Source: Pandoraea iniqua (lineage in GTDB: Bacteria; Pseudomonadota; Gammaproteobacteria; Burkholderiales; Burkholderiaceae). Taken from it: a stretch of 64,000 bases of DNA. The position numbers and the translations under genes were made by a program. Below the pieces are notes generated by a model. The model was not told where the DNA came from, did no database searches, and saw only the letters and a program-made list of their open reading frames with translations. Of this stretch, positions 17,174 to 26,352 are shown in pieces. The stretch lies in NCBI RefSeq assembly GCF_902459685.1, contig NZ_CABPSF010000007.1, positions 186,001 through 250,000 of the forward strand, written 5' to 3'. Within the stretch, counting starts at the first letter, position 1, and the number at the start of each line of letters is the position of its first letter.

Positions 17174-18118
17174 GTCGTTGATCTGCGTGATCAACGGGTG
17201 CAGCAGACGTGCGCCCACGCGTGCCGTCAGTCCATCGCGGTCGTACGTCGGGTTGTACTCGGCAATATCGGCCACGCGCAATTTGCCCGAGCGGCGAACC
17301 ACACCGATAAGCGCCTCGACCACCTCGAATGCGACGCCGTGCGCTGCCGGTGCCGACACGCCCGGGGCCTTCTCGCCCGGCAGCACATCCATGTCGATGG
17401 TCAGATAGACGTGGCTCACGCGGGCGAGCTTCTTCTCCAGCCGTTCGCACATTTCCGGCAGACGATGCGCCAGCATTTCCGCATCGAGCCAGAAGTCGAC
17501 ATCGAGTGCCTTCGCACGTTCGAACAAGGCGTCAGTATTGCTATACCGGCTCACGCCCAGACACGCGTAATGGAACGGCGCCTGACGCCCGGCGAGCAAC
17601 TGTGAGATCTGCCAGAACGGCGTGCCCGAGCTGGCCGTCGGTTGCGCACGCAAGTCGAAGTGCGCGTCGAAATTGAGGATCAGAATCGGCTCGTCGCGCA
17701 GACGGTCGCCGAAGTGTTCGGCGATACCGAGAAACGTGCCGTAGGCGATTTCATGACCGCCGCCGAGCACCACCGGACGTGCGCCAGCGGCCAGCACTTC
17801 GGCCACGCGATGGCCGAGGGCGGCCTGCGCCGCTTCAAGCCGGTCGTCGGCGCACACGACGTTGCCGCCGTCGAACACGGCCGGCGTGCCCTGCACGGGC
17901 AGGCTCGCCAACGCGCGGCGCAGCATGTCGGGGCCAGCTACCGCACCCTGACGCCCGTGATTGCGGCGCACGCCTTCGTCACTGCAAAAACCCAAGACGA
18001 CAGCGCCGCCCGCGACCTGTGTCGCATCGTAGTCGCGCAGCACCTGATGCAGACGCAGCGTGTGACCGGCTTCGCCAGTATCCACGCGGCCTTGCCACAC
18101 CGTTCGATCGATTGTCAT
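17171..18118 (-). CDS. hutG: Formimidoylglutamase
   Basis: Predicted 315-residue ureohydrolase-family enzyme that hydrolyses N-formimidoyl-L-glutamate to glutamate and formamide in histidine breakdown. The family metal-binding motifs are present: GGGHE, LNFDAHFDLR and TIDMDVLPG, for two manganese ions. The EGVRRNHGRQGAVAGP segment near residue 60 favours HutG over arginase or agmatinase. It is the last gene of an operon with an amino-acid ABC transporter (20 bases after the ATPase gene). No other hut gene is in the window. Confidence 0.82.
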   Translation of the reverse strand: MTIDRTVWQGRVDTGEAGHTLRLHQVLRDYDATQVAGGAVVLGFCSDEGVRRNHGRQGAVAGPDMLRRALASLPVQGTPAVFDGGNVVCADDRLEAAQAALGHRVAEVLAAGARPVVLGGGHEIAYGTFLGIAEHFGDRLRDEPILILNFDAHFDLRAQPTASSGTPFWQISQLLAGRQAPFHYACLGVSRYSNTDALFERAKALDVDFWLDAEMLAHRLPEMCERLEKKLARVSHVYLTIDMDVLPGEKAPGVSAPAAHGVAFEVVEALIGVVRRSGKLRVADIAEYNPTYDRDGLTARVGARLLHPLITQIND

Positions 18119-18137
18119 ACGTGTACCTGCCTTGCCC

Positions 18138-18914
18138 TTACCGTGCGATAACTGCTTGCAGAAATTCACGCGTACGCGCTTCACGCGGTGCGGTGAAAAT
18201 CTGTTCGGGCGCACCGGCTTCGATGATGCGGCCCTGATCCATCACGACGACCACGTCGGCCACTTCGCGGGCGAAGCCCATTTCGTGCGTCACGACCAGC
18301 ATGGTCATGCCGTCGTTGGCGAGGGCCTTCATCACTTGCAGCACTTCGCCCACGAGTTCCGGGTCGAGCGCCGACGTCGGTTCGTCGAAGAGCATGACCT
18401 GCGGCTGCATGGCCAGCGCACGCGCAATGGCCACACGCTGCTTCTGACCGCCCGAGAGCGTGCCCGGGAACACGTCGGCCTTGGCGGCGAGCCCCACTTT
18501 GGCGAGCAACTCGCGCGCCAGTTTTTCGGCTTCCGCGCCCTTCATGCCGCGCAGCTTCTTCGGCGCCAGCGTCACGTTCTCGAGCACCGTCAGATGCGGG
18601 AACAGATTGAACGACTGGAACACCATGCCCACTTCGGTGCGCAGGTCGTTGAGGGCGTTCTCGCTCATCATCTTGCCGTGATCGACGAGCTTCTTGCCGA
18701 CGATCTCGATGGTGCCCTGCTCGGCCGTTTCCAGCCCGTTGCAGCAGCGCAGGAACGTGCTCTTGCCCGAGCCGCTCGGCCCGATGACCACGACCACCTG
18801 ACGCGCATCGACTTCGAAGTCGATGCCCTTGAGCACCTGATGGCTGCCGTAGGCCTTGCCCAGCCCTTCGATCTTGAGAATCGGCGCGCCGATGTCTTTC
18901 TTCACATTGCTCAT
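18138..18914 (-). CDS. Polar amino-acid ABC transporter, ATP-binding protein
   Basis: Predicted 258-residue ATPase of the GlnQ/HisP group on the inner face of the membrane. Walker A is GPSGSGKST (residues ~44-52), the signature is LSGGQKQR, and Walker B is [13 protein letters not shown]. Its ATG overlaps the permease stop (ATGA), so the two are translationally coupled. Placement with hutG suggests histidine or glutamate-type uptake, which is an inference from context. Confidence 0.92.
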   Translation of the reverse strand: MSNVKKDIGAPILKIEGLGKAYGSHQVLKGIDFEVDARQVVVVIGPSGSGKSTFLRCCNGLETAEQGTIEIVGKKLVDHGKMMSENALNDLRTEVGMVFQSFNLFPHLTVLENVTLAPKKLRGMKGAEAEKLARELLAKVGLAAKADVFPGTLSGGQKQRVAIARALAMQPQVMLFDEPTSALDPELVGEVLQVMKALANDGMTMLVVTHEMGFAREVADVVVVMDQGRIIEAGAPEQIFTAPREARTREFLQAVIAR

Positions 18915-19579
18915 TGCACGGCACCTCCGGCACGCAGGGACTTCTCGGCGCGCTGCAACAGCAGCGTGGTGGCACCGGTCAGAATCAGATAAACAAACGC
19001 AATCGCCAGATACACTTCCAGCGAGCGGTACGACACGCTGATGATCTTCTGGCCTTCGTGCATCACGTCGTGAATGGTGAGCAACGACACGAGTGCCGAG
19101 TTCTTGATCAGCGCAATGAATTCGTTACCCAGCGGCGGAATCATGCGCACGATCGCCTGCGGCAGAATCACCGAGCGCATGGCCATGCCGTAGGGCATAC
19201 CGAGCGAGCGGGCGGCTTCCATCTGGCCGCGCTCGATCGACTGGATGGCGCCCCGTACGATTTCCGAGACGTAGGCACCGCTATAAATGCCCAGACCCAG
19301 TACACCGCACAGGAACGCCGGCAGCAGAATGTTGAACTGCGGCAGGCCGAAGAACAGGATAAAGAGCTGCACCAGCAGCGGCGTGCCACGAATGAACGTG
19401 ACGTAGATGGTGCAGATGCCGTAGCGGATGCGATGCGCCGGATTCAGGCGCCCCATGCCGACCAGCAAACCCAACACGCAGCCCAAGGCCAGCGCGCAGA
19501 CAGTTACCTCGACGGTAACGAGCGCGCCGTGCGCGAGGTCCTGCCAGTTTGCCCACACCGGCGAAAAATCGAGTTCCAT
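18911..19579 (-). CDS. Polar amino-acid ABC transporter, permease
   Basis: Predicted 222-residue inner-membrane protein of the HisMQ/GlnP family, with about five hydrophobic segments. [16 protein letters not shown] and the EAA loop [22 protein letters not shown], which contacts the ATPase, are both present. Only one permease gene is seen, so it should act as a homodimer. Confidence 0.92.
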   Translation of the reverse strand: MELDFSPVWANWQDLAHGALVTVEVTVCALALGCVLGLLVGMGRLNPAHRIRYGICTIYVTFIRGTPLLVQLFILFFGLPQFNILLPAFLCGVLGLGIYSGAYVSEIVRGAIQSIERGQMEAARSLGMPYGMAMRSVILPQAIVRMIPPLGNEFIALIKNSALVSLLTIHDVMHEGQKIISVSYRSLEVYLAIAFVYLILTGATTLLLQRAEKSLRAGGAVQ

Positions 19580-19638
19580 GCGTACTCCGTCAGTTGCTCT
19601 ACTGCTTTATTGCGACTTTCTTGCCGCGGCCAACCTGC

Positions 19639-19663
19639 GACCGGGCGAGGTATCTGCCCGGTC
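19639..19663 (-). promoter_or_regulatory. Intergenic stem-loop between binding-protein and permease genes
   Basis: An 8-bp perfect stem GACCGGGC/GCCCGGTC has a 9-base loop and no T run. Such hairpins usually protect the upstream message so that the binding protein is made in excess over the membrane parts. Confidence 0.5.
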
Positions 19664-19686
19664 TCAGGTCGTTGCGGCTTGCGAAC

Positions 19687-20424
19687 TTACTTCGACGTGC
19701 CGAAGTACTTGGTCACCAGTGCGGCGTAGGTGCCGTCGGCACGAATCTTTTCCAGCGCCTGATTCATTTCGTTGGTCAGCTCGGTGTCGCTCTTACGCAC
19801 GGCGAAACCGTAACGCTCGATCGTCAGCGTCTTGTCGAGCACCTTCACGCCCGGGCGTGCCTTGGCGTACAGCAGCGCCGCCGGCTTGCCGGTCACGGCG
19901 GCGTCAGCACGGCCGATTTCCACCAGATTGAACATTTCCTGGTTCTTCTCGACTTCCACGCGCTGCACCTTCGGATAGTTTTCCGTCAGGAACTGCACCG
20001 ACTTCGTACCCACCTGCACCGACACCTTCTTGCCGTTCAGATCGGCCGGCTCTTTGATGGTGTTGTTGTCAGCCTTGACCATGATGGCCAGACCGCCGGT
20101 GTAGTACGGGTGCGTGAAGTTCACGACCTTCAGGCGCTCGTCGGTGATGTAGATGGCCGAGGCGGCCACATCGACGCGCTTCGATTGCAATGCCGGAATC
20201 AGACCCTTGAAGTCGATGTCGGTCCATTCGACCTTCTTGCCCATGGCCTTGCCGAGCGCTTCGATCATTTCGACGTCGAAGCCGGTACGCTTACCGTTTT
20301 CCACGTATTCGAACGGCGGGAAGGTGGCATCGGTGGCGACGCGCAGCACGTCGTCAGCCGCGAAAACCTTGCTCGAACACGTGACGGCCAGCGCCATCGT
20401 GAACAGAATGTGACGCAATTTCAT
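19687..20424 (-). CDS. Polar amino-acid ABC transporter, periplasmic binding protein
   Basis: Predicted 245-residue family-3 solute-binding protein. The Sec signal peptide ends near VFAA (residue ~23). The mature part has the family signature FDVEMIEALGKAMG and typical ATDATFPPFEYVENGKRTGFD and SAIYITDERLKVVNFTHPYY segments. It precedes the permease and ATPase genes in transcription order, with a stem-loop between. Confidence 0.92.
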   Translation of the reverse strand: MKLRHILFTMALAVTCSSKVFAADDVLRVATDATFPPFEYVENGKRTGFDVEMIEALGKAMGKKVEWTDIDFKGLIPALQSKRVDVAASAIYITDERLKVVNFTHPYYTGGLAIMVKADNNTIKEPADLNGKKVSVQVGTKSVQFLTENYPKVQRVEVEKNQEMFNLVEIGRADAAVTGKPAALLYAKARPGVKVLDKTLTIERYGFAVRKSDTELTNEMNQALEKIRADGTYAALVTKYFGTSK

Positions 20425-20460
20425 CTGGTACTCCTCGTGTAGTCTCGGTCGGGTAACCGG

Positions 20461-21207
20461 TTAAAAATATTGCAATCGGTTCGAAATACGCTCGGCTGCC
20501 GCCACGGTCAGGCGGATCAGCTCTTCGTGGCGCTGGGCCACGCGCACGGCCGGCGCCATCAGCGTGATGGTGCCCTCCAGGCGTTCTTTGGCGGCAAACA
20601 CCGGGGCCGACACGCCCCAGACGCCGAAATCCACTTCGCTCTCGGACACCGCATAACGCTGCTTGCGAATCTCTTCGACCTGCGCGATCAGACGCTCCTG
20701 CGCGACCGGCTGGCCAGCCAACTGACGGCCGATCAGGGTCTCGCGGGTCGCTTGCGGCAGGAAGGAGAGCAATGCCTTGGCCGAGGCGCCGTGCACCAGC
20801 GGATGCGCGCGGCCTTTCGCGAACGAGCAACGCAGCGATTGCTCGCTCTCGTGCATGTCGAGGCAGACCACCTGACCGTTGGCGGCGACCAGCAGGCCGA
20901 CGGTCTCGCCGGTGCGCTGCACAAGGGCGTCGATTTCTTCACGCGCCTGCGTGACAAGATGCGAGTTGTGGTCGAAACCCCACGCCAGTTGCACGCCGAC
21001 CGGACCCGGTTCATACAACGCCTCATGGGCGTGTTCCTGCACCAGCCCCCATTTCTTCAGGGGTACGAGGTGGCGGTAAACCGTGGAGAGCGGCAGGCTC
21101 GTCTGCGCGGCGATCTCGCGTGCCGCGATCGGGCGTCCGTGACGCGCTACGGTCACGAGGACCTGTAAAACGCGTTCGGAGACCGAATGAGCTTCGGTGG
21201 TGTCCAT
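20461..21207 (-). CDS. IclR-family transcriptional regulator
   Basis: Predicted 248-residue regulator with an N-terminal winged helix (SERVLQVLVTVARHGRPIAAREIAAQTSLPLSTVYRHLVPL) and a C-terminal effector-binding domain. It is the first gene of the transporter-hutG run, 36 bases before the binding-protein gene, so it probably controls that operon. The palindrome TAACCGGTTA at 20454-20463 overlaps its stop codon and could be an internal operator. ATG 21207 was chosen; the frame is open to 21231. Confidence 0.88.
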   Translation of the reverse strand: MDTTEAHSVSERVLQVLVTVARHGRPIAAREIAAQTSLPLSTVYRHLVPLKKWGLVQEHAHEALYEPGPVGVQLAWGFDHNSHLVTQAREEIDALVQRTGETVGLLVAANGQVVCLDMHESEQSLRCSFAKGRAHPLVHGASAKALLSFLPQATRETLIGRQLAGQPVAQERLIAQVEEIRKQRYAVSESEVDFGVWGVSAPVFAAKERLEGTITLMAPAVRVAQRHEELIRLTVAAAERISNRLQYF

Positions 21208-21381
21208 CGTCCTAAAACCAGAAAAAAGCAAAAAAATCGGCGGGGTTGAACGCCGATGACGACATGGGCGTATCTTGCGAGGAAATTCCCAAAGTAAAAA
21301 ATCAAATTCCCATGGGATGGTAACAAAATGAGGATTTACTCATAGGGATTTTCCCTTATGCATTGCGTAAGCGACATAAGC

Positions 21382-21423
21382 AAAAACGCCGAACCCCTTG
21401 ATTAACAAGGGGTTCGGCGTTTT
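21382..21423. terminator. Terminator downstream of the CoA ligase gene
   Basis: The 15-bp perfect stem begins AACGCCGAACCCC, has a short ATTAA-type loop, and is flanked by A5 and T runs, so it can act on both strands. It separates the catabolic cluster from the IclR gene. Confidence 0.85.
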
Positions 21424-21450
21424 ACAGAGCAATTTGAGGAAGTCCTCTGA

Positions 21451-23100
21451 TTATCGACTCGCAGTTGGGATTTGCCCTTCCTCCGGTTTCGATAGCCACG
21501 CGGTGAGAATCGGTTTTTGCACTTTCCCAAGCGCACTTTTCGGCAATGTGTCGAGTATCACCACCCGGCGCGGCAACTTGAAGCGCGCGATACGTGTGCC
21601 GAGGTAGTCGAGCACCGCTTGTGGTGTCACTTCGGCCGATGAGCCTGCCACCGGCGCAGCGACGATGGCCGCGACGGGGACTTCTCCCCAGCGTTCGTCG
21701 GCAACACCCACCACGGCCGCTTCGAGTACGCCCGGGCAATCCACCAGCGCATTTTCGATTTCTGCCGGATAGATGTTCTCGCCGCCCGAGATGATCATGT
21801 CCTTGCTGCGCCCGACCACTTCGAAGCAGCCGTCTTCGCGTAAGCGCGCAAGGTCTCCCGAACGGAACCACCCCTCGACGAACGACGCGTGTTGCGGGGC
21901 GCGCCAGTATTCGCGCATGACGTTTGGCGCGCGCACGAGAATCTCGCCGACCTCGCCCGGCGCGACCTCGTTGCCAGCGGTATCGGCCAGTCGCACTTCC
22001 ACCGCCGGACACGCACGGCCCACCGCCCCCGGATGAGCCTTGGCTTCACCGAAGCGCAACGCAATCGACACCGGACCGGTCTCGGTCGCGCCATACACCT
22101 GCCCCAGCGGAATGCCGCGCGCGTGAAACGCATCGATCGCCGACAACGGCACCACGGACGAACCCGCCATGACACCACGCAGCGACGACAGATCGGTTGT
22201 CGGCCATGCCGGATGCAATTGCACCGCGCGCATCGTCGCCGGGACCATCAACGAGAGTGTGGGACGACGCGACGCCACATCGGCCAGCCATGCCGCCGGA
22301 TCGAAGCGCGGGTGCAGCGTGACACTGGCACCGCGCAGCAACGCCGGCAGCGTCTGAATACAAAGACCGCCCACGTGGAACATCGGCAGCGTCGACAGTA
22401 CGTGATCGTCGGCACGCATGTCGTGCGCCCACCAACTGGCTTCGGCGTTGGCGAGCAGGCCCGTCTGCGTGTGCAATGCGCCTTTCGGCTCGCCGGTCGT
22501 GCCCGACGTGTAGGCCAGCAGCACAGGCGCATCGGGCGAAACGTCGGGATATACGACAGGCTTGATCGACGGCACGGCAATCAGGCCTTCGATCGGCGCA
22601 ATGGCCGGCGGCGGCAGATCGGTGATGGCCTCTTGTTCGAGCGCGTCGCGAATCTCGCGGGCCGCGGTGCGATGCTCCGCGTCGAACCACAGCACGCGCA
22701 CGCCTGCATGACGCACGATGGCGGCAAGCTCCGGCACGGCCAGCCGGAAGTTCAGCGGCAGGAAGATCGCCCCCGCACGGGCACACGCAAACAGCAGCGC
22801 GATCTGCAACTCGTCGTTGAGACCGAGGCACGCGATGCGATCCCCCGGCGCGATACGCCACGTCTCGCGCAGATGCCCACCCACGCGCTCGATGCGCCGC
22901 CACAGCGCGGCGTAGTCGGTTTCTTCAGCCTGCTGCCCCACACCGCAACGCAGCGCCAGCCGCTCTGGCGTGGCGCGCGCGTGACGGGCAAGCGCTTCTA
23001 CAAAAGGCGTCAACTTGTCCTCCGTGACAAGAGGTGTTTCAGCTTGCACAGTTCCGCTTATTCGTTCGGCTGATTCATGCGGCTGATTCATGCGGCTCAT
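21451..23100 (-). CDS. AMP-dependent CoA ligase of a catabolic cluster
   Basis: Predicted 549-residue ANL-superfamily ligase. The P-loop YTSGTTGEPKGALHTQ, the GATETGP motif, WFRSGDLARL, GRSKDMIISGGENIYPAEIE and the terminal lysine motif PKSALGKVQKP are in order. Such enzymes activate carboxylic acids, often aromatic or acyl, with CoA. It is the last gene of a four-gene run. The start is unclear: ATG 23100 and 23091 both lie in a 13-bp repeat array and no Shine-Dalgarno is visible, so translation may be coupled to the gene before it. Confidence 0.85.
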   Translation of the reverse strand: MSRMNQPHESAERISGTVQAETPLVTEDKLTPFVEALARHARATPERLALRCGVGQQAEETDYAALWRRIERVGGHLRETWRIAPGDRIACLGLNDELQIALLFACARAGAIFLPLNFRLAVPELAAIVRHAGVRVLWFDAEHRTAAREIRDALEQEAITDLPPPAIAPIEGLIAVPSIKPVVYPDVSPDAPVLLAYTSGTTGEPKGALHTQTGLLANAEASWWAHDMRADDHVLSTLPMFHVGGLCIQTLPALLRGASVTLHPRFDPAAWLADVASRRPTLSLMVPATMRAVQLHPAWPTTDLSSLRGVMAGSSVVPLSAIDAFHARGIPLGQVYGATETGPVSIALRFGEAKAHPGAVGRACPAVEVRLADTAGNEVAPGEVGEILVRAPNVMREYWRAPQHASFVEGWFRSGDLARLREDGCFEVVGRSKDMIISGGENIYPAEIENALVDCPGVLEAAVVGVADERWGEVPVAAIVAAPVAGSSAEVTPQAVLDYLGTRIARFKLPRRVVILDTLPKSALGKVQKPILTAWLSKPEEGQIPTASR

Positions 23101-23137
23101 TCGTGCCACTGATTGGTGCGGCTTATTCGTCGCGTTC
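23060..23137 (-). repeat. Six-copy 13-bp repeat at the dehydrogenase/ligase junction
   Basis: Six consecutive 13-bp units (consensus ATTCATGCGGCTG on the plus strand) span the stop codon of the acyl-CoA-dehydrogenase-like gene and the start codons of the ligase. Because 13 is not a multiple of three, a change in copy number would change the spacing and frame between the two genes. Confidence 0.85.
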
Positions 23138-24367
23138 GCCCGGTTCGTAAAGCGCTTCACGCCCGATGCGATCGAGGCAGAGTTCGGCCGTCCACGGCAG
23201 CATCAATGCGCCGCAACGCGAGTCGCGATACATCCGTTCGAGTGGCAGCGTCTTGAGCATCGACTGCCCGCCGCACGTGCGAATCGCCAGCCGGCACATC
23301 TCGTTGGCGTTCTCCATGATCGTGTACTGCGCAGCATAGGCACGCAGGCGCGCTTCCTTACCCGGGTCAGCGCGGCCGTCCTGCAACGCGCGCAGGAAAA
23401 GCGCGCGCGTCTGCTCGAGCATGATGTGCATCTGCGCCACCGCGATCTGCTTGGTCGGATACATGCGACGCTTGATCGGTGCGCCCATGCCCTCGGCTTC
23501 GCCGCGCAGGTATTTCACGGTGAAATCATAGGCCGCCTGCGCGATGCCCATGTAAGTGGGGGCGAGCGTCATGAACATGTGCGGCCAGCGGCTCGCCGCC
23601 TGATAGTAGACGCCGCGCGGCATCAGTTGCAGTTCGTCCGGCACGAACACATCTTTGAACAACAACGTGCGCGAGACCGTGCCGCGCATGCCCAGCGGGT
23701 CCCAGTCACCGGTGACCGTCACGCCCGGCGCGTCGCCCGGCACGGCAATGTACATCGTGTCTTTCATCGACAGCTCGGGCTTGTCTTCGGTGCAGAGCAC
23801 GCCGTAATAATTGGCGGCCCCCGAGAGCGATGCGAAGATCTTGCGGCCGTTGATCATCCAGCCGCCGTCGACCTTGGTGGCCGTGGTGCCGAACGGGGCC
23901 TTGCCCGCCGCCGCTGCGCTGCCTTCGGAGAACGGCTGTGCGTAGACGGCGCCGTCTTTCGTCACGCGGGCGAAATGATGCTCGCGATAGCGGGCGTGTT
24001 CGACGCGCTGTTCCTCGGTCATGTCGAGATCGTCGGCCAGAATGCCGGTCCACATCATCGAACACGTATGCATGTTGAACGTGAGCGCAGTCGCGCCGCA
24101 GTGACGGCCCAGTTCGGCCGACACCATCATGTACGTGGCGAAGTCCGCCCCCAGCCCGCCGTGCGCTTCGGGAATGCAGAGCTTGAGCAGCCCGGCCGCG
24201 CGCATGTCGTCGTAGTTCTCGAACGGGAACGTGGCTTCACGGTCCCAGCGCGCGGCGCGCGGGGCGAGTGACTCGCGTCCCACCTGCTCGGCGAGGGCCA
24301 GCAGACGACGTTGCTTGTCGGTGAGCGGATAGTGTTCGCCGACGATCGAAGGGGGCTGATAGGCCAC
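23123..24367 (-). CDS. Acyl-CoA-dehydrogenase-like flavoprotein without the usual catalytic Glu
   Basis: Predicted 414-residue member of the acyl-CoA dehydrogenase fold: an N-terminal helical domain, a middle beta domain (GGWMINGRKIFASLSG) and a C-terminal helical domain. The end reads LERMYRDSRCGALMLPWTAEL, so the glutamate of the usual YEGT motif is replaced. The alternative glutamate seen in isovaleryl-CoA dehydrogenase is also missing (SRWPHMFM). Together with the nearby flavin reductase, this suggests a flavin-dependent monooxygenase or an atypical oxidase. This is an inference. Confidence 0.75.
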   Translation of the reverse strand: MAYQPPSIVGEHYPLTDKQRRLLALAEQVGRESLAPRAARWDREATFPFENYDDMRAAGLLKLCIPEAHGGLGADFATYMMVSAELGRHCGATALTFNMHTCSMMWTGILADDLDMTEEQRVEHARYREHHFARVTKDGAVYAQPFSEGSAAAAGKAPFGTTATKVDGGWMINGRKIFASLSGAANYYGVLCTEDKPELSMKDTMYIAVPGDAPGVTVTGDWDPLGMRGTVSRTLLFKDVFVPDELQLMPRGVYYQAASRWPHMFMTLAPTYMGIAQAAYDFTVKYLRGEAEGMGAPIKRRMYPTKQIAVAQMHIMLEQTRALFLRALQDGRADPGKEARLRAYAAQYTIMENANEMCRLAIRTCGGQSMLKTLPLERMYRDSRCGALMLPWTAELCLDRIGREALYEPGERDE

Positions 24368-24376
24368 GGTTGTCTC

Positions 24377-25192
24377 CTAGAGTGTTGCGAGGAAAGCGCG
24401 CACTTCGGCATCGAACGGCGCCGCATGCGTCAGATTCATCAGATGGCCCGCGCCGGGCAGGCAAACGTAGCGTGCATTGGCGATCGATTCCGCCATGCGC
24501 GCCATCACCTTCGGCGGGGCATTCGTGTCGTGTTCGCCGGCAATGAGCAGTACCGGCACGGTGAGTCGCGCGAGCGCCGCACGTTGCTCGAAACCGACGA
24601 GCGCCTGCAACGCCGCGCGATACGCCTCGGGCGTGAGTGCGCCCATGGCGTCCACAGCAATGGCGTGTGCTTTGGCACGCATCGCTTCGTCAGGCTCGCC
24701 CAGCATGCCGGGCACAATGGCTTCGGCCATCTGGCGGAGTGTCTTGCCGGCTTCCAGCGGCGCAGTGCGCTGACGCACGAACTCGCGCTGAAAATCGCCA
24801 TCCGGTTTGCCGAACGCGGGCGATGTGCCGCAGAGCACCAGCGCCGCCACATCGCGCGTGAACGGTTCGCCGCGTGCCATCAGTTCCTGCGCCACCATGC
24901 CGCCCATGCTGTGCCCGACGAGCACGAAGCGCGAGGCGCCTGTCTTCGTCAAAGCATCGAGCAAGGTGCGCAGGCTGTCGGCCAGCGCGGCCATCGTGGC
25001 GGTTGCGGGCATGGGACTCTCGCCGTAGCCGGGCATGTCCCAAGCAACGACGCGATGTCCGTCGCGCGTAAAGGCGTCGAATTGCGCCGGCCAGACGTTG
25101 CGATTACCGCCAATGCCGTGCAACAGCACCAGCGTCAGGGGACCATCGCCCGCCGATTGGAACGCAGGCGTCGGCGTGACGGCGGCCGTCAT
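24377..25192 (-). CDS. Alpha/beta hydrolase, NicD-like by context
   Basis: Predicted 271-residue hydrolase. The nucleophile elbow is GHSMGG (Ser ~95), the acid lies in AGEHDTNAP and the histidine in GAGHLMNL. In nicotinate and picolinate pathways an alpha/beta hydrolase next to the dioxygenase removes formate from N-formylmaleamate. The same role, or a hydrolysis of another ring-cleavage product, fits here because the gene overlaps the NicX-like gene by 4 bases (ATGA). Confidence 0.82.
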   Translation of the reverse strand: MTAAVTPTPAFQSAGDGPLTLVLLHGIGGNRNVWPAQFDAFTRDGHRVVAWDMPGYGESPMPATATMAALADSLRTLLDALTKTGASRFVLVGHSMGGMVAQELMARGEPFTRDVAALVLCGTSPAFGKPDGDFQREFVRQRTAPLEAGKTLRQMAEAIVPGMLGEPDEAMRAKAHAIAVDAMGALTPEAYRAALQALVGFEQRAALARLTVPVLLIAGEHDTNAPPKVMARMAESIANARYVCLPGAGHLMNLTHAAPFDAEVRAFLATL

Positions 25193-26235
25193 GCGAACTC
25201 GCCTTGCAGCAGCCCGTCGCGTACGACGACGTTGCCGTCGAGCGCAATCGTGCAGCGGCGCAGCGGCAGGTCGAAGTGACCCAGCGTATGACGCCCGGCC
25301 ACTTCGTTCGCCCCGGTCGAATAGAGGAAGTTACCGGCGAAAGCGCGTTGCTCGGTGCCGTTGCAGTCGCGTTTGTCGTAACAGGCGAGCGCGTCCCAGC
25401 GGGCGCGTTGGTTCAGGCCGAAACCGACGTGCGACACCGCGTAGGCGTCACGGTCGCCCCACGCGGCGAAGTACTCGCGCATGAGATCGACATCGACGCC
25501 TTCGCCCTCGATCTCGACGACGTAATCGTCCTCGACCGTGAGCGCGATGCGGTCGCGCAAGTATTGTTTGAACGTGAGATTGATGTCGCCGGGCGCCAGA
25601 ACCAGTTGGCCATTGACGCTGTGTGCGGCGGGGAACGCCAGTGCGAGGCCGCCCGGCCAGTGCGCCACTTGCCCCGGTTTGGCACACCAGCCCCAGACGC
25701 CGCCGACGCGCGCGTCGCGCAAACTGATGCGCAAATCAGTACCGGCTTTCGAGGTGACGTGCATTTCTGCTGCACTGCGCAAACGCTTGATCGCGGCGCG
25801 CACTTTCGGCTCGAGGGCCGGGTCGGTGGCGCAGCGTTCCAGAATTTCGGGGTGTTCGTTCGAGACCATCAGCACGCGCGCGCCGCCGCCCAGAATCTCG
25901 GGCAGTTCGGGGGCGTGCAGCAGCCCTTCCACGGTGCAATCGACGACCAGCGCCGCCCCCTTGAGGGCCGCCACGACAGGGGCAAGCTGCCCCAACGCGT
26001 CGCTGGCGCCGGTGGAGCGCACGGGCACCGGTGCACTGACGCGCGGGCTCGGTACGACCAGTCGGAAAGGCCTCGCGCCGAGCGCCTGCGCGGCGAGTTC
26101 GGCTAATTCCACATTGACAGGCCGGGATTGCGTTTCAGCTACAATCGCCACCACATCACCGGGTTGAATGTCGCAGCGCCGCAAGGTCTCGGCAAATACG
26201 TCGATCCACTTATGCTCGATTCGCTCGATCAGCAT
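25189..26235 (-). CDS. NicX-like ring-cleavage dioxygenase
   Basis: Predicted 348-residue protein resembling 2,5-dihydroxypyridine 5,6-dioxygenase (NicX), an Fe(II) enzyme that opens a dihydroxypyridine ring. Shared landmarks are LVVDCTVEGLLHAPELPEIL, MHVTSKAGTDL, AHWPGG and SHVGFGLNQRARWD. The putative metal ligands His269, His320 and Asp322 (SHVGFG and GHFDLP) match, as I recall it, the NicX His-His-Asp set in sequence and spacing. AGGAG is 6 bases before ATG 26235. First gene of the leftward operon. Annotation as an M29-type aminopeptidase is possible but fits less well. Confidence 0.72.
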   Translation of the reverse strand: MLIERIEHKWIDVFAETLRRCDIQPGDVVAIVAETQSRPVNVELAELAAQALGARPFRLVVPSPRVSAPVPVRSTGASDALGQLAPVVAALKGAALVVDCTVEGLLHAPELPEILGGGARVLMVSNEHPEILERCATDPALEPKVRAAIKRLRSAAEMHVTSKAGTDLRISLRDARVGGVWGWCAKPGQVAHWPGGLALAFPAAHSVNGQLVLAPGDINLTFKQYLRDRIALTVEDDYVVEIEGEGVDVDLMREYFAAWGDRDAYAVSHVGFGLNQRARWDALACYDKRDCNGTEQRAFAGNFLYSTGANEVAGRHTLGHFDLPLRRCTIALDGNVVVRDGLLQGEFA

Positions 26236-26338
26236 ATCGTCTCCTGAGCGTCTGACCTCCCGCCTGCCAGGGGCCCATGCCCCGTGGCACATCGTCGGCC
26301 GTCACGCGTCTTGTCGATCTGTTGTTCGTGCCATAGTA

Positions 26339-26352
26339 TATGAATATTCATA
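26339..26352. promoter_or_regulatory. 14-bp palindrome TATGAATATTCATA, probable MarR operator
   Basis: A perfect palindrome lies between the divergent NicX-like and flavin-reductase genes, in a locally AT-rich stretch. MarR proteins bind such sites, and a MarR gene is the second gene of the rightward operon. One site could control both directions. Confidence 0.65.
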
